From Fodinicurvata halophila (lineage in GTDB: Bacteria; Pseudomonadota; Alphaproteobacteria; Kiloniellales; DSM-21159): a stretch of 64,000 nt of DNA. Under the pieces are notes generated by a model that saw only the letters and a program-made list of their open reading frames with translations, searched no databases and was not told the DNA's origin. The stretch covers positions 62,001 to 126,000 of the forward strand of contig NZ_JBHSCW010000006.1 in NCBI RefSeq assembly GCF_042651425.1, in the 5' to 3' direction. The translations under genes and the position numbers were made by a program. Below are positions 53,150 to 63,043 of the stretch, piece after piece. The stretch's first letter is position 1. Each line of letters opens with the position of its first letter.

Positions 53150-53965
53150 ATGACACCGGATTTGCCGCAGAAGGATGCTGATCATTGGATCGAGATCAGG
53201 GATTTCGCGGCAGACCTCGCACAGAGGGCCGGGCACCTTGCCCTGGATTACTTCCGTCAAAGGCTGGAGATTGAACTCAAGGACGACGACAGCCCGGTGA
53301 CAAAGGCGGACCGTGAAGTCGAGCGCCTGCTGCGGGCCGGGATCTGCGAACGCTTCCCAGCACACGCCATCCTGGGCGAGGAATTCGGGCAAACGGGGAT
53401 GAACAGGGATTTCACCTGGGTTGTCGACCCCATAGACGGGACGCGCAGCTTCATAACCGGCTGGCCGATCTGGGGGACATTGGTGGCGCTGATGCAGAAC
53501 GGCAGGCCAGAAGTCGGCGTGATCGAAATGCCGGCTCTCTGCGAGCGCTGGATTGCCCTGCGCGGCCACGGCGTCCTTTTCCAGGATGCCTCAGGCCGTG
53601 CCTCTCGCGCGGCAGTGAGTGGTGTCAGGGGGCTCTCCCATGCCCGGTTCTACACCACGTCGCTGCTCTTTTTCGAAGGCGAGACCCGTCAACAAGTGGA
53701 GACTATAGCGCAAGCCTCGCATACGGCGCGTTTTGGCGGCGATTGCTATATCTACGGGCTGCTGGCGAGCGGGCATGTCGACCTGATCGTCGAGAACAAG
53801 TTGCTGCCCTATGATTTCCTTGCCACTGTTCCCGTGGTGGAAGAGGCTGGCGGCGTCATCACGGACTGGTCGGGGCGCAACATTGATGCGGACTCGGACG
53901 GAAGGGTCATTGCGGCATCGACCCCCGAACTACACGCAAGCGCACTGGAGATGTTGAGCCATTGA
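53150..53965 (+). CDS. Inositol-monophosphatase-like sugar phosphatase
   Basis: The 271-residue enzyme has the metal-binding motifs of the IMPase family: GEEFG (Glu), WVVDPIDGTRSF (Asp-Pro-x-Asp-Gly-Thr) and LLPYDFLATVPVVEEAGG (third Asp). It should hydrolyse a phosphate monoester such as a sugar, inositol or histidinol phosphate with Mg2+. GGAGG precedes the start. It is divergent from the transporter operon, so uptake of a phosphate ester and its dephosphorylation may be linked. Confidence 0.88.
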   Translation: MTPDLPQKDADHWIEIRDFAADLAQRAGHLALDYFRQRLEIELKDDDSPVTKADREVERLLRAGICERFPAHAILGEEFGQTGMNRDFTWVVDPIDGTRSFITGWPIWGTLVALMQNGRPEVGVIEMPALCERWIALRGHGVLFQDASGRASRAAVSGVRGLSHARFYTTSLLFFEGETRQQVETIAQASHTARFGGDCYIYGLLASGHVDLIVENKLLPYDFLATVPVVEEAGGVITDWSGRNIDADSDGRVIAASTPELHASALEMLSH

Positions 53966-54018
53966 AGTCAGGGGAAACCTGGATACGGCGGGTTCGGCAA
54001 TAGGAAGCAAGGCAATCC

Positions 54019-54801
54019 ATGTGGCAGGAAGAACGCCGCCAGAGGATAAGGTCCCTCCTTTCCACCTTTGGCCATGTGTCTGTGGACCAGGCAACGAGCG
54101 AGTTCGGTGTCTCACGCGAGACAATCCGGCGCGACCTCCTGGAAATGGAGGCACGCGGAGAGCTGAAACGCATGCACGGTGGGGCAATTGCGCTCGAGGA
54201 AGACCGAGAAGCCCCCTATACCGTGCGCAGTTCCGTGCGGGTAAAGGAAAAGCGCGCGATCGCCGCCTGCGCCGCGCGGTTGGTTGAAAGCGGACAGACA
54301 CTGTTCCTGGACGCCGGAAGTACAACCTCGATCTTGTCGGAACGCCTTTCCGGCCTCAGCGGACTGACCGTCATCACCAATTCCCTGAATGTTGCCAGCA
54401 ACATGACCGAGCGGGAGGGAACAGCGCTCCTGGGCAACAGGACCGTGCTCGTTGGCGGCGAATTCAATTCAGATCCGCCAGCGACCTTCGGTGATGTGAC
54501 AATCAACGAGATCGGGCGCTATCAGGCGGACTGGGCACTGCTTTCACCTTTCGGTCTTGATTCGCGAAAGGGGGCAACAAGTTTTGATCCGCACGAAGCG
54601 GAAGTTGCCCGCAGCATGATCGCCAATGCATCCAAGACTGTCATATTGGCCGATCATTCCAAGATTGGCGTGCTCAGCCGGTTTGCCTACTGCACGGTCT
54701 CCGAGATCTCTCACATCGTCGTGGATGCAAAAGCACCTCAACGGCCTGACTTCGGTGCTGTTCAAGCCTTGGCGGAAAACGTGATCATTGGAACGCAATA
54801 G
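54019..54801 (+). CDS. DeoR-family regulator
   Basis: The 260-residue repressor has the DeoR HTH (RRQRIRSLLSTFGHVSVDQA, SRETIRRDLLEMEARG, KRMHGGAI) and a C-terminal sugar-phosphate sensor domain (FLDAGSTTSIL, TNSLNVASNM, LADHSKIG). Members respond to sugar phosphates. It follows the phosphatase gene and most likely controls the divergent import operon through the 53017-53149 region. Confidence 0.9.
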   Translation: MWQEERRQRIRSLLSTFGHVSVDQATSEFGVSRETIRRDLLEMEARGELKRMHGGAIALEEDREAPYTVRSSVRVKEKRAIAACAARLVESGQTLFLDAGSTTSILSERLSGLSGLTVITNSLNVASNMTEREGTALLGNRTVLVGGEFNSDPPATFGDVTINEIGRYQADWALLSPFGLDSRKGATSFDPHEAEVARSMIANASKTVILADHSKIGVLSRFAYCTVSEISHIVVDAKAPQRPDFGAVQALAENVIIGTQ

Positions 54802-55114
54802 GCAGAAAGAGTTTAGGTTGTCGTGATGCGACTCGCCCGGTCAAGCTGACGGGGATCCCGAGGCCGGGAGTCCTGCTATCGGGAACGCCCGACAGCTCAC
54901 TTGCCCGCAAGAGGATTCATGCACGAGAGCGGAAAAGCCATGCCCCGCCTCTCGAGCGGAGCCGCCATCAGGAGCCCATGCGGCCTCTCGCGGCAAACAG
55001 CTGGTTCTCGGGGCAACCCATTTGAAATTGGGCCTTTCGGCTGGACTTTGTCCGTTTGCCAACGATAGTTTGCGTACAGAACGTGCGGAATAAAGGACAA
55101 AGCAGTCAATTCAG
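54802..55114. other. Intergenic, no gene seen
   Basis: Short minus-strand frames (phrases MANGQSPAERP) do not resemble known products. The region separates the DeoR and DUF418 genes and shows no clear terminator or promoter. Confidence 0.3.
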
Positions 55115-56305
55115 ATGCAGGACGCCTCAAGCTCCCCTGGCCGAAAAACCGCTCAGACGGTCAGCGAAAGCAGTGGGCGACTGGTCACCGTGGACGCGCT
55201 GCGCGCCATCGCCCTGCTGGGTATCCTGATCATCAACATTCGCAGCATCAGCGGCCTGGATTTCCTGAACGCGGAAACCCTGGCGACGGTCCAGGGCGGG
55301 GCGGACCGCCTGGCCGCCACCACCCTGGCCGTCCTGGTCAAGGGCAAGTCGCTTTCGGCCTTCTCGTTTCTCTTCGGGTTCAGCTTCACCCTGTTCCTCG
55401 ACAGCTGTCTCAGAAGCGAGCGGCCCTTCCTGCCGCTCTACCTGCGGCGACTTTTCGTGCTGCTGTGCTTCGGCCTGATCAACGCGGCCTTCTTCTACTG
55501 GGGGGACATCCTCATCAACTACGCGGTTCTGGGCGTGCTGCTGCTGATCGCCCTGCGCCTGCCCCAGCTGCCTGTCCTCGTGCTTTCCCTCGTGCTGCTG
55601 CTGGTTCTGCCGACCGTCATGGCCCTGAGCGACATGCCGGTGGCCGATCCCGGCATGATGTACGAAGGCCTGAAGTCGCTTGCGGCCTACAGCGACCCCT
55701 CCTTCTGGAGAACGGTGGAGCATAACCTGGAACGCTTCTTCGGACCGTCGGAGGAGATGTCCGTGGTCCGCCTGTGGCGCTATACGGACATCCTGGGGCT
55801 GTTCCTGCTGGGGCTCTGGACCGGCCGGGCCGGCGTGCTGCATGACGTCTCGCGGCATCGCCGGTTTCTGATCTCAGTGGCCGCCGTGGCAATTCCCGTG
55901 GGACTCTTCATGGAACTCTCGCGCGCCCTGGCCCCACCGGAAAGCCCGCCCCAGGCCGCCTTCATGGCCGGCACGCCCGTGCTCGCCATGGGCTACATTG
56001 CGGCAGCGGCCCTGTTGCTCAACCTGGCTTCGGCCGAACCTGTTCGCCGGTTCTTCGCTCCGGCCGGCAAGATGGCACTGACTGTCTATCTGATGAGCGG
56101 CCTGGCCGGCGAGATCATCTTCTACGGCTGGGGATTCAACCTGATCGGCGAAGTGGGAACGATGGGGGTCCTGGGGATCTCCATCCTGGTCTATGCCGGG
56201 CTTCTGGGCTTGTGCCATCTCTGGCTCAGGCCGTTCCGCTACGGCCCCTGGGAGTGGCTCTGGCGCTGCCTGACCTACCTGCAGTGGCTGCCGATCAGGA
56301 AGTAG
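55115..56305 (+). CDS. DUF418-family membrane protein (YeiB-like)
   Basis: The 396-residue integral membrane protein opens with RLVTVDALRAIALLGILIIN and closes with the DUF418 part (PFRYGPWEWLWRCLTYLQWL). About ten helices are predicted, with the acyltransferase-3-like N-terminal core. The function of the family is not known. It overlaps the end of the convergent dipeptidase gene by 11 bp. Confidence 0.88.
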   Translation: MQDASSSPGRKTAQTVSESSGRLVTVDALRAIALLGILIINIRSISGLDFLNAETLATVQGGADRLAATTLAVLVKGKSLSAFSFLFGFSFTLFLDSCLRSERPFLPLYLRRLFVLLCFGLINAAFFYWGDILINYAVLGVLLLIALRLPQLPVLVLSLVLLLVLPTVMALSDMPVADPGMMYEGLKSLAAYSDPSFWRTVEHNLERFFGPSEEMSVVRLWRYTDILGLFLLGLWTGRAGVLHDVSRHRRFLISVAAVAIPVGLFMELSRALAPPESPPQAAFMAGTPVLAMGYIAAAALLLNLASAEPVRRFFAPAGKMALTVYLMSGLAGEIIFYGWGFNLIGEVGTMGVLGISILVYAGLLGLCHLWLRPFRYGPWEWLWRCLTYLQWLPIRK

Positions 56306-57620
56306 GCTCCTCGACAATCGGGGGAGCCAGGCCTGGCCCCACGGCTTCGCCGCAGACGGTGTCCGCCGTGCCGGCTGCTCCCCCGGGCAGATTCTGGAGG
56401 AAGATGCGACAGGTATTGCGTCCGGCGATATTGCGAATGACGTCCTCCTCGAAGGGCTCCGGGCGTTGCCGCATGATGGCGGTCAGGGTGTTCAGCTCTG
56501 TCACGCCGATCAGCGGCGTGACAGAACCATCATAGTCCGATCCATAGGCAATGTTCTGCGAGGGCGGCAAATTCATCTCCTCAGCAATTTCCATGATATG
56601 TGCCATGGCATCGGCGATGCGCCAGGGGTTGTCGCCAACGGCGCGTGTCCAGAAACCGACGCCGATGACACCGTTGTTGCGCAACACGTGACGGATATCC
56701 TCGTCACTGAGATTGCGATCCGGGTTGCAGGGTGGCGCACATCCCTCCTTGATACCGGTGTGCGAAATGACGAAGGGACTGTGCAACAGGTCGGCCGCCT
56801 CGCGCAGGCCGTCCTGGGAGATGTGCGCCAAGTCGATCATCATGCCCAGGCGCTCGGCCTCCAGCAAAGCGACCCGACCATGTTCGGTCAGACCATAACG
56901 CTCCTCCCCCTCGTTAGAGCCCGAAAGGTTGTTGTCGAAGCGATGCACCGGGGCGAACAGGCGTACGCCCGCCTCGAACAGCTCGCGAACCTCGGCCTTC
57001 ACCTGCTCGTTGGTCTTGCCGTCGCCACCGATCCAGTGCGCCCCTTCCACGCCAAGGATACCCCCCACCACGGTTTCGCCCTGCTGGCGCCGCAGAATGA
57101 GCTGGCGCAGGTCCTCGGCCGTCTGGATATGCATTAGCTCGGCAGTGTCCTCGGCCTCGCGCGAGCGTGCCACGGCATCCTTGAAGCGATCGATCTGATA
57201 GAAGGCCCGCCCCCGTGAACTGAAGGCAGGCCGGCCCTGCAGGGCCGCCAGCACGGCCGCCATGTTGAGGCCGTCGCTGCTCACCGACTCGCTCCAGGGC
57301 ATCTTGAGCGGGCTCATGGTTACCATGGTGAAGACCTGGAGGGCCACGTTGCCCTCGACCAGGCGCGGCACATCCACGTGCCCGGCGTAGGCACGGGTCA
57401 GCAGGTCCCGGTTCCATTTGAGGGTATCGGCATGGAGGTCGGCCACGAAGAGGGATTCGTGAAGCGCGGCATCCTCGGGGGTCATGATGGCCTTTTCCAG
57501 TCCCGGGGCCGGCTTGTTCATCTGCCTGTCGTAGATTTCGATGATCGACTGGCAACTGACCATGCTCATCGTAAGACCCAGAATGGCGAGAACAGCAATC
57601 CAGTACTTCAGTCCCCGCAC
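56295..57620 (-). CDS. M19 membrane dipeptidase (renal dipeptidase type)
   Basis: The 441-residue zinc dipeptidase has LHADTL for the first metal ligands, GVEGAHWIGG, DLAHISQDG and SHTGIKEGCAP for later ones, and GSDYDGSV near the C-terminus. The N-terminus is a membrane anchor or lipoprotein signal (WIAVLAILGLTMSMVSCQS, with Cys as a possible lipid site). GTG 57620 is used because AGGAAGG lies 9 nt upstream; the frame extends to 57662. It should cleave dipeptides, possibly D-containing cell wall peptides, in the periplasm. Confidence 0.85.
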   Translation of the reverse strand: MRGLKYWIAVLAILGLTMSMVSCQSIIEIYDRQMNKPAPGLEKAIMTPEDAALHESLFVADLHADTLKWNRDLLTRAYAGHVDVPRLVEGNVALQVFTMVTMSPLKMPWSESVSSDGLNMAAVLAALQGRPAFSSRGRAFYQIDRFKDAVARSREAEDTAELMHIQTAEDLRQLILRRQQGETVVGGILGVEGAHWIGGDGKTNEQVKAEVRELFEAGVRLFAPVHRFDNNLSGSNEGEERYGLTEHGRVALLEAERLGMMIDLAHISQDGLREAADLLHSPFVISHTGIKEGCAPPCNPDRNLSDEDIRHVLRNNGVIGVGFWTRAVGDNPWRIADAMAHIMEIAEEMNLPPSQNIAYGSDYDGSVTPLIGVTELNTLTAIMRQRPEPFEEDVIRNIAGRNTCRIFLQNLPGGAAGTADTVCGEAVGPGLAPPIVEEPTS

Positions 57621-57809
57621 ACGCAAGGTCCTTCCTGTCCTGATTCCAACATGGCGCAACACAAGAACAAAGACTGTGGCATCTGTCCAGATTATCCAGC
57701 CCTTGCAAACAGGATTGGCTGTACTGACGTAACAAATGATACACTACACGCTATTCTCCGGTGAATCTGATCAGATCATACAGTTGCCGATCACAGGAGC
57801 CACGGGGCC

Positions 57810-58727
57810 ATGGCGAACATCACCGAGCGCATCCGGCGAGAAATGAGCCAGTTCACGCGCACCGAACGGCGCATTGCTCATGTCCTGCTCTCGAGTTACC
57901 CGGCGGCCGGCCTGGAGACGGTGGCGCAATTCGCGGCCCGGGCCGAGACCAGCGGCCCCTCGATCCTGCGCTTCATCGGCAAGATCGGCTTTCGTAGCTA
58001 CGCTGAGTTCCAGCAGCAGCTGCGCGAGGAGATTACGGCCGTCCTCCAGTCCCCGCTGACCCGCTCGCGCGCCGGGGAAGAGCAGGAGGACAGCGCCGAA
58101 GTGCGGATCAGCGCGTTCGGCAGCAGGATCATCGAGAACATCACCAAGGCACTCGAACTCCTGGACGAAAATACCGTCGAGGCCATTACCACCCTGCTCG
58201 CCGATGACCGTCGGCCCGTCTACCTGATCGGCGGACGTTTCAGCCGGGCCAACGCCCAGTGGATCTATCAGTTCCTGCGTGAAATGCGGCCCCGCGTGCA
58301 CCTTGTGGACGGCCAGCCGTCGACCTGGGTGGATCACCTGGTGGACCTGGATCGCCGTTCGGTTCTCATCCTCTTCGACTACCGACGCTACCAGGCAGAC
58401 GTGAAGAGCTTTGCCGAGCAAGCCGTGGCCCGCAAGGCAACGGTGGTGGCTGTCACCGACGAGTGGATGTCCCCGGCAGCCGCTCTGGCCGATTACGTGA
58501 TCACGGCCCCGGTGGCCGTGCCCTCACTGTTCGATTCCTCCATCGCCAGCCTCATGCAGATGGAGGCGATCATCGCCCGTCTCGGCGAACGCCTGGGAGC
58601 CAGGGGACACAAGAGAATCGCCGAGATCGAGCAGGCGCGCTTCGCCCATGAAGGACAGGAGCGCTCCTCTCCAGCCACTTCGGAAGGCGGAGAGAAGGTG
58701 CTGTCACACCAGCAGAAAACCTCCTAG
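57810..58727 (+). CDS. MurR/RpiR-family regulator
   Basis: An N-terminal HTH_6 domain (RIRREMSQFTRTERRIAHVL, TVAQFAARAETSGPSILRFI) is joined to a C-terminal SIS domain (PVYLIGGRFSRANAQWIYQF, ADVKSFAEQAVARKATVVAV). SIS domains sense phosphosugars. It is divergent from the dipeptidase gene, 189 bp away, which suggests that it controls peptide or wall-derived compound use. Confidence 0.9.
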   Translation: MANITERIRREMSQFTRTERRIAHVLLSSYPAAGLETVAQFAARAETSGPSILRFIGKIGFRSYAEFQQQLREEITAVLQSPLTRSRAGEEQEDSAEVRISAFGSRIIENITKALELLDENTVEAITTLLADDRRPVYLIGGRFSRANAQWIYQFLREMRPRVHLVDGQPSTWVDHLVDLDRRSVLILFDYRRYQADVKSFAEQAVARKATVVAVTDEWMSPAAALADYVITAPVAVPSLFDSSIASLMQMEAIIARLGERLGARGHKRIAEIEQARFAHEGQERSSPATSEGGEKVLSHQQKTS

Positions 58728-58851
58728 TGGGCCTCGACATGCCTGAATTCACTGTCACCCGTCAGGGATTATGACCAAGCTGAGAACACCCTTCGCTCAA
58801 GCCTGTGATGTAGAAGACGCGGCCTGACACGAAAATTTGGGAGGTACTGTT

Positions 58852-59217
58852 GTGTTGTTGGACGACTATAACACGTTCTGTGCGTCCCTCCCGCAAACCA
58901 CTCACGTGGTGCAATGGGGTGGTGCCCACGTCTGGAAGGTTGGCGGTAAAGTCTTTGCCATCGCGGGGTGGGGTGATCGCGATACGCTTGGCGTCACATT
59001 CAAGACCTCGGATGCGTCCTACGATATTCTAAGGGAACAGCCCGGGCTGCGCCCCGCACCCTATCTCGCTTCACGCGGGTTGAAATGGATCCAGAGACTG
59101 ACTTCAGAAACGATGGATGATGCTGCACTGCGGGATTACCTGCGCGAAAGTCATCGGATCGTGGCCTCGGGCTTACCCAAGAAGACACGTCGGGAGCTCG
59201 GGCTTGCGGAGGATTGA
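58852..59217 (+). CDS. MmcQ/YjbR-family protein
   Basis: The 121-residue protein starts at GTG 58852, 6 nt after GGAGGT. It has the MmcQ/YjbR layout: FCASLPQTTHVVQWGGAHVW near the start, KVFAIAGW, LREQPGLRPAPYLASRGLKW and LRDYLRESHRIVASGLPKKT. The family has a CyaY-like fold and probably binds DNA; its precise function is unknown. Confidence 0.85.
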   Translation: MLLDDYNTFCASLPQTTHVVQWGGAHVWKVGGKVFAIAGWGDRDTLGVTFKTSDASYDILREQPGLRPAPYLASRGLKWIQRLTSETMDDAALRDYLRESHRIVASGLPKKTRRELGLAED

Positions 59218-59563
59218 ATTCGGCGTAACGGGCTCTGCTTGAGGTCGAATCAACATTTATCGCCTTCATAATATTGTGTTGCCATATGGAACTCTTCTGG
59301 AACTCTTCGCTGCCCGTGGTGCAGGCATCAGCCGGCAGACCATGCGGAAACCGCACTCCGCACAGGCTCGCTCGAGTGATCCGGGCGGCGATGGAAGCGC
59401 GATCTCTATATCGGGTAACTGCGGGAGGCCCGATTACTCCTGCAAATCTTTCAAATGAACCAATCTAACAAGTCTGGTTAAAACCTTTTGTTCTGACTTA
59501 TTCAGGACCCAGTTTGGTATGAACTGATTTCACCTGTACAATCATGCAACGGGAGGAGGTTGG
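59218..59563. other. Intergenic, no gene seen
   Basis: AT-rich DNA with no supported gene. It contains the probable promoter of the LysR gene that follows; a GGGAGGAGG ribosome site lies just before 59564. Confidence 0.35.
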
Positions 59564-60478
59564 ATGTCCCGACGAGTCTATGATCTCCCGCCGTTGACGG
59601 CACTGGCTGCCTTTGAAACGGCGGCGCGCCATCTCAGCTTCAAGAATGCAGCCGTGGAGCTGAACGTGACGCCGGGCGCAGTCAGCCACCAGATCCGGGC
59701 CCTGGAGGAGGAGCTCGGAGCCTCCTTGTTCGTGCGCCGCCATCGCGGCGTCGATCTGACGGAGGAAGGCGATCGCCTGTTCTCCACGCTGGCTGAGAGC
59801 TTCGTGCGGATCTCGCAGAGGCTACGGGAGATTCGGCAGCGCAATGAGGAGACACGGGTGACAATCGGCGCGAGTTCGGCCGTGGCAAGCCTCTGGACGG
59901 CCAAACTGCTGGCCGGCTTCTGGCATGAACATCCCGACATCACCGTCGACCAGCTTGTCTCGGACACGAGCTTTGGCATCGCCCCGGAACTGGACATGTT
60001 CATCCGCTACGGCCGTGACCCGAACACGGCCTGGGACCAGCATGCGCTCTATCGGGACGTGCTGGTGCTCCTGGCCAGCCCGGAACTGGCCAGGTCGTTG
60101 CAAGCACCCTCGCTGGAAACCCTTGCCGCCCAGCGTCATATCTACCTGGATTCCCCCGACCAGAGCTGGACCCGATGGAGTGACTGGTTCGGGGCATTGA
60201 ACTGCACGCTGCCCCAGAAGCAGGGCGTTCGCGTCAACAACTACATGATCGGGCTGTATGCCGCGATGGACGGGTTGGGATTGATACTCGGCTGGCGACG
60301 TCTCGTTGATCCGATGATCAGGCGCGGCGAGTTGGCCGTGGTCAGCCACTACTCTGTCCCGGCCCCGCATTGGTTCTATCTCGTGACCCGGCCGGAGGGC
60401 GAACTCTCCGAGGCCGCCCGCAGTCTTCGCGATTGGCTCATCGAGGCTCTGAGCGAGCCGGACGCGCGGGAAGGCTGA
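59564..60478 (+). CDS. LysR-type regulator, GcvA subgroup
   Basis: The 304-residue protein begins LPPLTALAAFETAARHLSFK and continues VTPGAVSHQIRALEEELGAS, the GcvA-type LysR HTH. The effector domain follows. It is convergent with the reductase gene and near the Rieske oxygenase genes, so it likely controls them. Confidence 0.88.
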   Translation: MSRRVYDLPPLTALAAFETAARHLSFKNAAVELNVTPGAVSHQIRALEEELGASLFVRRHRGVDLTEEGDRLFSTLAESFVRISQRLREIRQRNEETRVTIGASSAVASLWTAKLLAGFWHEHPDITVDQLVSDTSFGIAPELDMFIRYGRDPNTAWDQHALYRDVLVLLASPELARSLQAPSLETLAAQRHIYLDSPDQSWTRWSDWFGALNCTLPQKQGVRVNNYMIGLYAAMDGLGLILGWRRLVDPMIRRGELAVVSHYSVPAPHWFYLVTRPEGELSEAARSLRDWLIEALSEPDAREG

Positions 60479-60523
60479 GTTTCCCTGCGATCCCTGCGGC
60501 CGGATGCATCTCCCCAGCCACGG

Positions 60524-61468
60524 CTAGAGCTGCAGGACCAGCCGCTCGGATTTGGCGCGGGAAACGCACACGCACATGAACGCGTTCGTCTCCTGCTCGT
60601 CGGGGGAAAGCACGCCGTCGCGATGATCGACCTCTCCGTCGACGACATCGACCATGCAGGTCCCGCAGAGCCCTTCATGGCACCCGAACTCGACCGGGAC
60701 CCCATGCTCGCGGAGCACGTCGAGAATGCTCTCCTCGGGACCGATTGTGAGGACCTTCCCGCTCGCCTGGAGCTCGACCTCGAAGCTGTCGTTCGGGGCC
60801 TGGGCGAAGGTCGCCGCGGCCGCGAAACGCTCGAAACGTATGGCCCCACCACGCAGTTCGCTGCCGGTGTTCAGCACCTCATCCAGCATCGGCTCGGGGC
60901 CGCAGACGTAGACGTCGCCGCCGACCGGCAGTGTCTGCATCACGGCGGCGATGTCGAAGCGGCCGTCAGTCTCGCTGCAATGGAGATGGTAGCGTTCGCC
61001 CAGATCCATTTGGCGAAACTGCGGGTCCATGGCCGCGTGGTCCTGTGAGCGGACGACATAGAAGACGCGAAAGTCTGCACCGGAGAGCTGGAGTTCCCGC
61101 ACCATGGGCAGGATCGGGGTAACGCCAATGCCGCCCGCAATCAGGGTGATGTGCTTGCGGGTCTCCGCCAGCGCGAAATTGTTGCGCGGGCCGCCGATCT
61201 CGACTTCGTCGCCAATGCGAAGCGCATGCATGGCAATCGAGCCGCCGCGTCCCTCCGGCTCATGCTTGACGGCGATGTCGAACCACCGGCCCTCAGTATC
61301 CCAGCTGCACAGGGAATATTGCCGCACAAGGTCGGGCGCGAGGCCGATATCCACATGGGCCCCAGGCTCGAGACAATCCAACTGGCCGTCGAGGACCTGA
61401 AAGCGCAAGCCTGCAACCTCACGGCTAAGATCGGTCTTCTCAATCAGTCGCGCACGGTGCGAGTTCAC
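60524..61468 (-). CDS. Rieske oxygenase reductase (VanB/CntB type)
   Basis: The 314-residue flavoprotein has an FAD/FMN domain (APDLVRQYSLC), an NAD-binding domain (LIAGGIGVTPILPMVREL, YVCGPEPMLDEVL) and a C-terminal plant-type [2Fe-2S] domain (EFGCHEGLCGTCMVDVVDGE, then a final Cys in FMCVCVSRA). It would pass electrons from NAD(P)H to the Rieske oxygenase. GTG 61468 is used, with AGGAGG 5-6 nt upstream; the frame extends to 61612. It is divergent from the oxygenase gene. Confidence 0.88.
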   Translation of the reverse strand: MNSHRARLIEKTDLSREVAGLRFQVLDGQLDCLEPGAHVDIGLAPDLVRQYSLCSWDTEGRWFDIAVKHEPEGRGGSIAMHALRIGDEVEIGGPRNNFALAETRKHITLIAGGIGVTPILPMVRELQLSGADFRVFYVVRSQDHAAMDPQFRQMDLGERYHLHCSETDGRFDIAAVMQTLPVGGDVYVCGPEPMLDEVLNTGSELRGGAIRFERFAAAATFAQAPNDSFEVELQASGKVLTIGPEESILDVLREHGVPVEFGCHEGLCGTCMVDVVDGEVDHRDGVLSPDEQETNAFMCVCVSRAKSERLVLQL

Positions 61469-61888
61469 TTTCACCTCCTCTCGGCTTTTCCGGGTCGCAA
61501 ACGTCTGCCGTCTGCGCCCGCCAAGGGTCGGGCCGGGATCTGGCCAGCTTGCCCACCATGTCACCCTCCGCGATCTCAGGCATACATCGGGCCAATCCCC
61601 AGCCGTCTTCAAGGTCGAAAAATCTCAAATGGAGGTGAGTTCAACTCACTCACTCTACACGCAGGCACAAGAGGCCACCCGAACTGAAATTGAATCGGCC
61701 ACTTCCTTCCTGTAATTTGTAATACAAGCCACGGGAAGACACGCAGCTACTGCCCTGCTCTCCCTCCCCAGACCTTCCCTGAAGCATTACAGGTTACCTG
61801 AACTCACTCCCTGTTGAGTCCTTCTGATATTGAGCAGGCTAGATACGGCTTCCAGTATCGAGGAAGACTGCGTCAAGGGAGAGAACCC
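61469..61888. other. Divergent promoter region
   Basis: This 420-bp gap lies between the reductase and oxygenase starts. A short dyad TTGTAATACAA occurs near 61,718-61,728 and could be a LysR-type operator. No gene is seen. Confidence 0.4.
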
Positions 61889-63043
61889 ATGAACGTACAT
61901 GCCCGGCTTGGATCCGTGTTGACCACGCTCGATGCCGCCCGTGGTCTGCCGAACGAACATTACGTCGACCCCGGTATCTTTGCCGAAGAGAAGTGGTCGG
62001 TCCTGTTCGCCAACTGGTCGGGCATCGGGTTCGGCAAGGACGTTCCCGCCGCCGGCGATGCCAAACCGGTCGATTTCCTCGGCATGCCGCTGCTGATCGT
62101 GCGCGACCGTGACGGCAGCATCAGGGTCTTCCAGAACACCTGCCGTCACCGCGGCATGACCCTGGTCCCTGAACCCACCAGGGTCCGGGGCGTCATCCGC
62201 TGCCCCTACCACAGTTGGTGCTATGGCCTGAACGGCGAGCTTCGAACGACCCCGAATGTCGGTGGGCCCGGGCAGAACACCCACCCGGACCTGAACACGG
62301 CCGACCTGGGCCTGATCCAGATACGCTCCCATGTCTGGCGCGACGTCATCTTCGTCAACATCGACGGCCACGCGCCACCGTTCGAGGAGGTTCACGCCGA
62401 TCTAATCAAGCGCTGGAGCGAATTCGACCAGGAACTCCACCACGGAGGCGCGGCCTCCTCCCTCCAGCTCGATGTCCGGGCCAACTGGAAGCTGGCGGTG
62501 GAGAACTATTGCGAAAGCTATCACCTGCCTTTGGTGCACCCCGGCCTGAACAGCTATTCCAGGCTGGAGGATCACTACAACATCGACCGGTACGGGCATT
62601 GTTCCGGGCAGGGAACCCGCGTCTATCGCCAGCTGACGGACGAGAACGGAACCGCCATGCCCGACTTCGCAGGTCTAAGTGACTCGTGGGACGAAGGCGG
62701 CGAGTATATCGCCGTCTATCCGAACGTCCTCTTCGGCGTGCAGCGCGATCACGCATTCGCCATCGTGCTCGACCCGGTGGACTGCGAGCGCACGATCGAA
62801 CAGGTCGAGCTTTACTATGCGGTCGAGTCCGCAAAAACGCCGGAGCTCGACCATCTCCGCCGCAGGAATGCCGAGTTGTGGAAGACCGTCTTCGAGGAGG
62901 ACATCTTCGTGGTCGAAGGTATGCAGAAGGGCCGGCACGGAGAGTTCTTCGACGGCGGCTGCTTCTCTCCGGCCATGGACGGGCCGACGTACAACTTCCA
63001 CCGCTGGGTCGCACTCCAGGTTGAGAAAGGCCGCACACCATGA
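61889..63043 (+). CDS. Rieske non-haem iron monooxygenase, alpha subunit
   Basis: The 384-residue protein carries the Rieske [2Fe-2S] motif NTCRHRGMTL...CPYHSW and the mononuclear iron motif ENYCESYHLPLVHPGLN. The residue bridging Rieske and iron sites is Glu (ESYH) rather than the Asp of ring-hydroxylating enzymes, which is a feature of the CntA, choline and betaine monooxygenase group acting on quaternary amines. AAGGGAG precedes ATG 61889. The stop overlaps the aldehyde dehydrogenase start, so the oxygenase product is likely an aldehyde. Confidence 0.88.
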   Translation: MNVHARLGSVLTTLDAARGLPNEHYVDPGIFAEEKWSVLFANWSGIGFGKDVPAAGDAKPVDFLGMPLLIVRDRDGSIRVFQNTCRHRGMTLVPEPTRVRGVIRCPYHSWCYGLNGELRTTPNVGGPGQNTHPDLNTADLGLIQIRSHVWRDVIFVNIDGHAPPFEEVHADLIKRWSEFDQELHHGGAASSLQLDVRANWKLAVENYCESYHLPLVHPGLNSYSRLEDHYNIDRYGHCSGQGTRVYRQLTDENGTAMPDFAGLSDSWDEGGEYIAVYPNVLFGVQRDHAFAIVLDPVDCERTIEQVELYYAVESAKTPELDHLRRRNAELWKTVFEEDIFVVEGMQKGRHGEFFDGGCFSPAMDGPTYNFHRWVALQVEKGRTP

